From: Enterobacter sp. 10-1
GTDB taxonomy: Bacteria; Pseudomonadota; Gammaproteobacteria; Enterobacterales; Enterobacteriaceae
Assembly (NCBI GenBank): GCA_002270295.1
Contig: NISF01000001.1
Span: 992,001-1,056,000, forward strand
Length of the DNA stretch: 64,000 nt
Reading direction: 5' to 3'
Below, one piece after another: positions 54,866-64,000 of this stretch; within the stretch, counting starts at the first letter, position 1, and every line of letters starts with the position of its first letter. Under the pieces are notes generated by a model, which was not told the origin of the DNA, ran no database searches, and saw nothing but the letters and a program-made list of their open reading frames with translations. The translations under genes and the position numbers were made by a program.

Positions 54866-55357
54866 ATGAACATACTTCTCGCAATTGCAATAACGACGGG
54901 CATTCTCTCCGGGATCTGGGGATGGGTGGCGGTCGCGTTCGGCCTGCTGAGCTGGGCTGGCTTTCTCGGCTGCACGGCCTATTTTGCCTGCCCGCAGGGC
55001 GGCCTGAAAGGGCTGCTGATCTCGGGCTGTACGGTGATGAGCGGCGTGATATGGGCGCAGGTGATCGTTTACGGCAGCGCCCTGGCGCCGCATCTGGAAA
55101 TCCTCGGCTATATGATGACCGGCATTGTGGCGTTTTTGATGTGCATTCAGGCGCGTCAGCTGCTGCTTTCCTTCGTTCCTGGCACCTTTATCGGCGCCTG
55201 CGCCACGTTTGCCGGCAGCGGCGACTGGCGGCTAATTGTGCCTTCTCTGGCGCTGGGGCTGGTTTTTGGCTACGCGATGAAAAACAGCGGACTCTGGCTG
55301 GCGGCGCGCGCGGAAAAGAGTAAATCGTTGGCCCACGAAAGGCCCGACGAAGCCTGA
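54866..55357 (+). CDS. ycdZ: DUF1097 inner-membrane protein YcdZ
   Basis: A 163-residue membrane protein, the length of E. coli YcdZ, with about five hydrophobic helices (MNILLAIAITTGILSGIWGW is the first) and a short charged C-terminal tail (AARAEKSKSLAHERP). DUF1097 has no established function. The ATG at 54866 is chosen by homology; an in-frame start at 54818 would add 16 residues, only part of which look like a protein N terminus. No ribosome site precedes it (see the hairpin). A terminator follows at 55378. Confidence 0.88.
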   Translation: MNILLAIAITTGILSGIWGWVAVAFGLLSWAGFLGCTAYFACPQGGLKGLLISGCTVMSGVIWAQVIVYGSALAPHLEILGYMMTGIVAFLMCIQARQLLLSFVPGTFIGACATFAGSGDWRLIVPSLALGLVFGYAMKNSGLWLAARAEKSKSLAHERPDEA

Positions 55358-55377
55358 GCGACATTATCCCGTAGTGA

Positions 55378-55407
55378 TAAACAGGACCTCAGGTCCTGTT
55401 TTGCTTT
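55378..55407 (+). terminator. Terminator after ycdZ
   Basis: ACAGGAC-CTCAG-GTCCTGT hairpin followed by TTTGCTTTT, about 20 bp after the stop. Confidence 0.8.
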
Positions 55408-55734
55408 TCTACAAATCATCCTTTTCCTGCTTCTGCGGCGATCCTTTGCTCCACGGCGGGCGTCATAATCGCCCGGGCCACCATTTTAGCCGTTGGATAA
55501 GCGGCCTTCCCCAGACGAAAAAACGAACGGATTGCCGATCGGGATCCCGCAAAAGGGAGCCTGGATGTTGAAAACGGCGAATCAGTACAATTAAAGTATA
55601 TTAATCCGCAACATACCCTTGCTATTCTGGCAACCGAATATCGGTCATTGCCGGGCCTCAGGCTTCCGTCCGCGGGGCCGTCATGCGATATTACCGCTAA
55701 GCTTTACTTAAGACGTTTGCCGACAGGAGGCGAA
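55408..55734. other. ycdZ-ymdB junction where E. coli carries the curli genes
   Basis: 327 bp without a convincing gene. On the minus strand a startless frame ends at 55416 and reads [20 protein letters not shown], possibly the tail of a lost gene. The right part (55560-55640) is A/T-rich, with ATTAAAGTATATTAATCC as a likely promoter area for ymdB. In E. coli csgGFED/csgBAC and ymdA occupy this spot; nothing of them is recognisable. Confidence 0.5.
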
Positions 55735-56259
55735 ATGGCTGTTAAACCTGAGGTTATTCTCGGAGACATCACGACGCTGGCAGTCGATGTTATCGTCAAC
55801 GCTGCTAACCCTTCGCTGCTTGGCGGCGGTGGAGTTGATGGCGCTATTCATCGGGCCGCCGGGCCGGAGCTTCTGGCGGCGTGCAAAATAGTGCGGCAGC
55901 AGCAGGGCGAGTGCGCTCCGGGCCATGCGGTGATCACCATCGCCGGCCAGCTCCCGGCCAGCGCGGTAATTCACGCCGTTGGGCCGGTCTGGCACGGTGG
56001 CGATCGACAGGAAGCGGAACTGCTGGCCGATGCCTATAAAAACAGCCTGCAGCTGGCGGCGGCGAATAGCTACCGCACGATTGCCTTCCCGGCAATCAGC
56101 ACCGGCGTGTACGGCTACCCTAAACAGGCTGCGGCGGAGATCGCCGTACGGACGGTGAATGCCTTTCTCACGCGCTACAATCCGCTGGAACGCGTCTGCT
56201 TTGTCTGTTTTGATGCCGAAACGGCTGAAATTTATAACCGCTTGCTGCAGGCACAATAG
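55735..56259 (+). CDS. ymdB: Macrodomain O-acetyl-ADP-ribose deacetylase YmdB
   Basis: A 174-residue macrodomain protein close to E. coli YmdB (177). ADP-ribose binding motifs: [36 protein letters not shown] (with the catalytic Asn/Asp-type residues), and [12 protein letters not shown]. It hydrolyses O-acetyl-ADP-ribose; E. coli YmdB also modulates RNase III. ACAGGAGG lies 6 nt before the ATG at 55735; the longer in-frame form lacks any ribosome site. Confidence 0.95.
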   Translation: MAVKPEVILGDITTLAVDVIVNAANPSLLGGGGVDGAIHRAAGPELLAACKIVRQQQGECAPGHAVITIAGQLPASAVIHAVGPVWHGGDRQEAELLADAYKNSLQLAAANSYRTIAFPAISTGVYGYPKQAAAEIAVRTVNAFLTRYNPLERVCFVCFDAETAEIYNRLLQAQ

Positions 56260-56338
56260 GCGCTGCGCAACGCCGCCGCCGCCGGGAAGCGATAGTTGTC
56301 CGCAGGCGTCGGCGATTATCAATTAAGGAGATCTGTTG

Positions 56339-56929
56339 GTGGCTGAGGGAAAGGTAGCGCAAAAGCAGCTCGTTCGTCGGGCGGAGATTGTTTCTGCCGC
56401 ACAAACATGTTTTGCCGCAAAAGGGCTGCACGGCGCATCCGTTGCCGATATTGCCCGCGAGGCCGGGCTTAGCGTAGGGCAGCTGTATCGCATCTTTGCA
56501 AGCAAAGAGGAGATTATTGAAGCGATAGTCAGCGAAATTGTCCACGCCAGGGTGGGGGAGATGATTCGCGGAAATCACGACCTGGAGCGGATGGCATCGC
56601 TGCTGGCTGGCGTCATACCGCCGCCGGCCGCAACAATAAGCGATAATTATCTGCTGATGGAGATTAACGCTGAAGCCTCAAGAAATCCGCGCCTGCGTGA
56701 AATTTTACAGCAGGCCGACCGGCGTTTAAAAGAGGAGGGCGGGCGGCTCACCCGTCACTCTCATCCCGAGATGTCGGCGGAGCAGATCGACGCCGCCAGC
56801 GAGCTGATCGCCGTCTTAACGGAAGGCGCGGCGTATCGTCGCGAGCTGACCAGCGCATCGGAGGTGGATAAGCCGGCGATGGCCGCGCTCTATCGCGACG
56901 TGTTCCGGCTTTTGTTTGCCAAAGAATAA
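56339..56929 (+). CDS. TetR/AcrR-family regulator
   Basis: A TetR-family regulator of about 196 residues: AEIVSAAQTCFAAKGLHGAS, VADIAREAGLSVGQLYRIFA (recognition helix), SKEEIIEAIV, and a variable ligand domain. AAGGAGA lies upstream; translation may start at GTG 56339 or the adjacent TTG 56336. It sits where E. coli has ymdC (clsC), between ymdB and opgC, and is convergent with opgC. Target unknown; no divergent efflux gene is adjacent. Confidence 0.85.
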   Translation: MAEGKVAQKQLVRRAEIVSAAQTCFAAKGLHGASVADIAREAGLSVGQLYRIFASKEEIIEAIVSEIVHARVGEMIRGNHDLERMASLLAGVIPPPAATISDNYLLMEINAEASRNPRLREILQQADRRLKEEGGRLTRHSHPEMSAEQIDAASELIAVLTEGAAYRRELTSASEVDKPAMAALYRDVFRLLFAKE

Positions 56930-56959
56930 TCTTCGCCGGCCGACGCAGCCCCGATGAGG

Positions 56960-58123
56960 CTATCCGTTGGCCGAAACCTGCGGTTTTACCGTCTTAGCCT
57001 GGAATTTTCCCGAAAAGAGGAAGCGCAGCAGCGGGATGCGCAGGTGAATTTCGTAGAGGATCAGCGCAATCCCCACCACAAAAATCAGACCGGCAATAAA
57101 CCCTAAGGTGTTCGATTTGATGGCCGGAGCAACCCAGGCTCCGTACAGCAGGGTCAGCGGGTGGTGCACCAAATAAATAAACAGGGATGCATTGACAAAA
57201 TAGGTCACCCGCGCCGACTGGAAGTTCAGCAAGCGGTGTCCAAGGGAAAACACCACGTTAACCATCCACAGGCCGAGCACCATGGTAATGACGTACTCGG
57301 TTTCAAACATCCACGCGTCCCCGGAACCGTACTGCTGGTTCAGGCGGTAGGCGATAAAGCCCAGCAGCGCCCCGACGAAGCACCACGGAGACGGCTGCGT
57401 AAACAGTGCTTTCAGGCGCGGGTTGATAAAGGTCTGCGCCCCGAGAATGAAGAACGGCAGATAGAACAGCGTCTGCATGACGATAAAATTAAACAGGCCG
57501 TTGCTGAGAATCGGCGGGTAGAGAATAAACAGCGAGCGGCGAATCAGCGCGTAGAGCACGCCGAGCGCGAGAAAAATCATCGATAGCTGAGCCAATGTGA
57601 CGGTGTCACCAAAGGTCTGGCCGCTTCCCGCGCGGCGTCCGGTGAGCCATTTGAACAGCACGACGCCGAGGGTGGTCAGCACCACCAGCACCAGTAAAAA
57701 CCACAGATGCGAGATCAGCTCCCAGACGAGGGTATTGAATTTGTCGTACCCCGAAAGCGCGTGCCAGCTATCGGCTTTACCGTTGACGTACTGCAGCATA
57801 ATAAACTGCGGCAGGGTCAGCAGAGGAATGGCGGTTAACATGGGGATGCCTACGCGCTCAACCCGCACCTTCCACCATTTTTTGAGCGGATAGCGGAGAA
57901 AGAGCATGTAGGAAAAATAGCCGGAAATGACGAAGAAAACCTGCATGCGAAAAGCATGAATAAAATCGTTAAACAGCGTCAGCCACCAGGAGGGTTCGGC
58001 GCTATTAACATGCCAGCTGTGGCTGGAATAGATAAGCGATATGTGAAAAGGTATCCCCAGCAGCATTAACCACGCGCGGATGCTATCGAAGAAATATTCA
58101 CGTTCTACTGGCGCATTATTCAT
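56960..58123 (-). CDS. opgC: Glucans biosynthesis protein OpgC (MdoC)
   Basis: A 387-residue acyltransferase-3-type membrane protein with about ten helices: [30 protein letters not shown] carries the family's catalytic His region (quoted in pieces: [19 protein letters not shown]), and [20 protein letters not shown] is the family signature. It transfers succinyl groups to osmoregulated periplasmic glucans. It is divergent from opgGH, exactly as in E. coli. Convergent with the TetR gene, 30 bp between stops. Confidence 0.94.
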   Translation of the reverse strand: MNNAPVEREYFFDSIRAWLMLLGIPFHISLIYSSHSWHVNSAEPSWWLTLFNDFIHAFRMQVFFVISGYFSYMLFLRYPLKKWWKVRVERVGIPMLTAIPLLTLPQFIMLQYVNGKADSWHALSGYDKFNTLVWELISHLWFLLVLVVLTTLGVVLFKWLTGRRAGSGQTFGDTVTLAQLSMIFLALGVLYALIRRSLFILYPPILSNGLFNFIVMQTLFYLPFFILGAQTFINPRLKALFTQPSPWCFVGALLGFIAYRLNQQYGSGDAWMFETEYVITMVLGLWMVNVVFSLGHRLLNFQSARVTYFVNASLFIYLVHHPLTLLYGAWVAPAIKSNTLGFIAGLIFVVGIALILYEIHLRIPLLRFLFSGKFQAKTVKPQVSANG

Positions 58124-62450
<4,327 letters not shown>

Positions 62451-62465
62451 GCCGCGCGTTAATAA

Positions 62466-62494
62466 AAATACCGGCAATTTGCCGGTATTTTTTT
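62466..62494 (+). terminator. Terminator after opgGH
   Basis: AAATACCGGC-AATTT-GCCGGTATTT, a perfect 10-bp stem, ending in a run of seven T. Confidence 0.92.
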
Positions 62495-62515
62495 CTCCAG
62501 GAGTTGAGGTTACAG

Positions 62516-62743
62516 ATGAGAATTTTGCTGGTCATCGTTATGACCCTGGTACTCAGCGGCTGCGGCAGCATTATTAGCCGCACGGTGCCGGGGCAGGGGC
62601 ATGGCAATCAGTATTACCCCGGCGTTCAGTGGGACGTTCGCGATTCGTCGTGGCGCTATATCACCATCCTCGACCTGCCATTTTCACTGGTGTTCGACAC
62701 GCTGCTGCTGCCGCTTGATGCGAGCCACGGACCCTACAATTAG
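62516..62743 (+). CDS. yceK: YceK family lipoprotein
   Basis: A 75-residue lipoprotein with lipobox LSGC (MRILLVIVMTLVLSGCGSII, Cys16) and the conserved YceK body (PGQGHGNQYYPGVQWDVRDS, DLPFSLVFDTLLLP). Same length as E. coli YceK; function unknown. The start at 62516 follows AGGAG about 14 nt upstream and TGAGG closer; longer in-frame forms overlap opgH and are rejected. Its stop abuts that of mysB with no gap. Confidence 0.93.
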   Translation: MRILLVIVMTLVLSGCGSIISRTVPGQGHGNQYYPGVQWDVRDSSWRYITILDLPFSLVFDTLLLPLDASHGPYN

Positions 62744-63130
62744 CTAGCGCTCATCCCACTCATCGGCCGCCGTCTGACCCTCTTCCGTATCCAGAGAGGG
62801 TTCAAGCTGAAACTCGCCCTCATCCCATTCATGGAGCGTATTCTCTTCCAGCCACTCCTGGCGGAGCTCTATCTCGTCATAATCGCCGTCAAAAACGCTC
62901 TGAGCCGCTTCGCCGCTGAGCACTGGCAGACAATCGCCTTCCCCATCTTCGTCGGCAAAAAACTCGGCCTGCCAGGCGATATCGCCATCCTGCAAAATGT
63001 ATTTCTGGATATTCAGCTGCTCGACGTTAGCGCTCTCCTCGTCGCTATCCGGATTATTGGCCAGGTACTCTTCGCGGGCCGCATCGATAGCTTCTTCGAG
63101 CGTGGCATAGAAAACGGAATCCTTTGGCAT
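62744..63130 (-). CDS. mysB: Acidic protein MysB (MsyB)
   Basis: A 128-residue, very acidic soluble protein (many Asp/Glu; FADEDGEGDCLPVLSGEAAQ, VFDGDYDEIELRQEWLEENT). E. coli MysB was found as a multicopy suppressor of secretion mutants and acts like a buffer or chaperone for export defects. The body is nearly identical to E. coli, but the N terminus (MPKDSVFYATLEEAID) is four residues longer. Convergent with yceK, stop codons adjacent. Confidence 0.93.
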   Translation of the reverse strand: MPKDSVFYATLEEAIDAAREEYLANNPDSDEESANVEQLNIQKYILQDGDIAWQAEFFADEDGEGDCLPVLSGEAAQSVFDGDYDEIELRQEWLEENTLHEWDEGEFQLEPSLDTEEGQTAADEWDER

Positions 63131-63221
63131 GGCTAACCCCCTAAGAAGAATGAGAAATGGACTCGATTCAATCTATAGAAGGCGGCGGGCAATGCGTCAA
63201 GGGGAAGGGCGCCTTGCTGAC

Positions 63222-64000
63222 TTAATTTACCGAACGATCGCCGGAGCCCCGGCTGTCAGAAGGTGCGCTGCTTCTCGGCTGGCGTAAGGTGATAGTCGAG
63301 TAGATAGCGTTGAACAGCACCACGCAGGCGGTGACCAAAAAGACCGCCCGGAAGCCATAGTTGGCGGAGACGGAGGCGCCGATGAGCGGGCCGGTGACGT
63401 TACCAATATCGCGAAACGACTGGTTATAGCTGAAGATGCGGCCGGCGACCTGGCTGGTGGAGTTGTACACCAGCAGCGTTTGCACGGCCGGCAGCAGCGC
63501 GCCGTCGGCAGCGCCGAGCAGAAAACGCAGGACGCCCAGCTGCAGCGGCGTCTGGACGAATGACATCGGAATAAGCAGCAGAACGGAGAGGATCAGCGCC
63601 ACGATGAGGATTTTTTCCGGCCCGATACGGTCCCCCAGCCTGCCGAGACGCGGGGCGCTGATCAGGGCGGCAACCCCGGGAACGGAGGCGATCATCCCGC
63701 TGATAAACGCAATATTGCTGATGTCCCCGCTCAGATCCCGCACGTACAGCGTCAGGATCGGGGCAATCGACCCGGTAGCAACCTGGATAATCAGGGTGGT
63801 GACGAACAGGCTGAGCACCAGTTTTGGGCTTTTCAGCGAGGAGAACACGTCTCTGGCGCTGAGCATCTCTTTTTTCGCCACCGGCACAAACTGCTCGCGG
63901 ATGAAGAACAGCGTCAGGAGGAAGCAGATAAACAGGACGCTGGCGGTAAGAAAGAAGACGGCGCGCAGGCCCCACAGATCGGCGAGAAAACCACCGGCCA
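63222..64000 (-). CDS. mdtG: Multidrug efflux MFS protein MdtG (C-terminal part)
   Basis: The frame is open to the end of the window, giving 259 codons of the C-terminal two thirds of a 12-helix MFS exporter; the 5' part lies outside. It reads [73 protein letters not shown] and [20 protein letters not shown], closely matching E. coli MdtG (YceE). In E. coli it raises tolerance to fosfomycin and deoxycholate and belongs to the Mar/Sox/Rob regulon. Its place behind mysB fits the E. coli order. Confidence 0.92.
   Translation of the reverse strand, partial: AGGFLADLWGLRAVFFLTASVLFICFLLTLFFIREQFVPVAKKEMLSARDVFSSLKSPKLVLSLFVTTLIIQVATGSIAPILTLYVRDLSGDISNIAFISGMIASVPGVAALISAPRLGRLGDRIGPEKILIVALILSVLLLIPMSFVQTPLQLGVLRFLLGAADGALLPAVQTLLVYNSTSQVAGRIFSYNQSFRDIGNVTGPLIGASVSANYGFRAVFLVTACVVLFNAIYSTITLRQPRSSAPSDSRGSGDRSVN

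Noticed and set aside
55416-55598. Minus-strand frame resembling an oxidoreductase C-terminal tail ([20 protein letters not shown])
   Set aside because: About 60 codons, no start, no recognisable motif; mentioned only as a possible remnant in the junction description.

Overview
The window looks like chromosome of a Klebsiella-type enterobacterium (Klebsiella/Raoultella). This rests on three things: close, often near-identical matches (from memory) to E. coli K-12 proteins; a backbone order agp-yccJ-wrbA-ymdF-rutGFEDCBA/rutR-putA/putP-efeUOB-phoH-serX-ghrA-ycdXYZ-ymdB-opgC/opgGH-yceK-mysB-mdtG that follows the E. coli map; and Klebsiella-like differences from it (a citrate fermentation cluster near serX, no pga operon, no curli operon between ycdZ and ymdB). 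No phage, transposase, integrase or CRISPR array was seen.

Left arm (1-13.96 kb): the end of a multidomain PTS phosphotransferase; a decarboxylating D-malate/tartrate dehydrogenase with a divergent LysR regulator; then the complete putrescine utilisation locus puuEBCRD / puuAP. The puu locus imports putrescine, gamma-glutamylates it, oxidises it to GABA and transaminates it. Two PuuR operator-like sites lie around puuD/puuA, one of them inside the first codons of puuD. Next come a small membrane protein, a small secreted protein and a divergent SDR/HxlR pair with a palindromic spacer.

Middle-left (14-37.5 kb): glucose-1-phosphatase, yccJ-wrbA, the KGG-repeat protein YmdF and a DMT exporter; the pyrimidine-degradation operon rutABCDEFG, with a recognisable sigma-54 promoter, a RutR operator and a possible NtrC site, and divergent rutR; proline catabolism putA/putP with several GTTGCA operators between them; an accessory concentrative nucleoside transporter; the iron system efeUOB behind a Fur box; and phoH behind a Pho-box-like sequence. 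Much of this stretch is nitrogen scavenging (putrescine, uracil, proline, nucleosides).

Middle-right (37.6-52.2 kb): an MFS transporter, then an anaerobic citrate cluster: a CitAB-type two-component system diverging from a CitS-type carrier, a fumarylacetoacetate-hydrolase-family gene and citCDEFXG. No oadGAB sodium-pump oxaloacetate decarboxylase is present, so the fate of the oxaloacetate made by citrate lyase is open; the FAH-family gene is the natural candidate to act on it. The cluster ends 92 bp from the first of two 156/157-bp direct repeats, each holding a complete tRNA-Ser(GGA). The 2.4 kb between the repeats carries a decayed gene, a pirin and a LysR regulator.

Right arm (52.4-64 kb): ghrA, ycdX, ycdY and ycdZ (the last with its start codon directly against a 10-bp hairpin), then a curli-less junction to the macrodomain protein YmdB, a TetR regulator, the osmoregulated periplasmic glucan genes opgC / opgGH, the lipoprotein yceK, the acidic protein mysB, and the C-terminal two thirds of mdtG running off the end.
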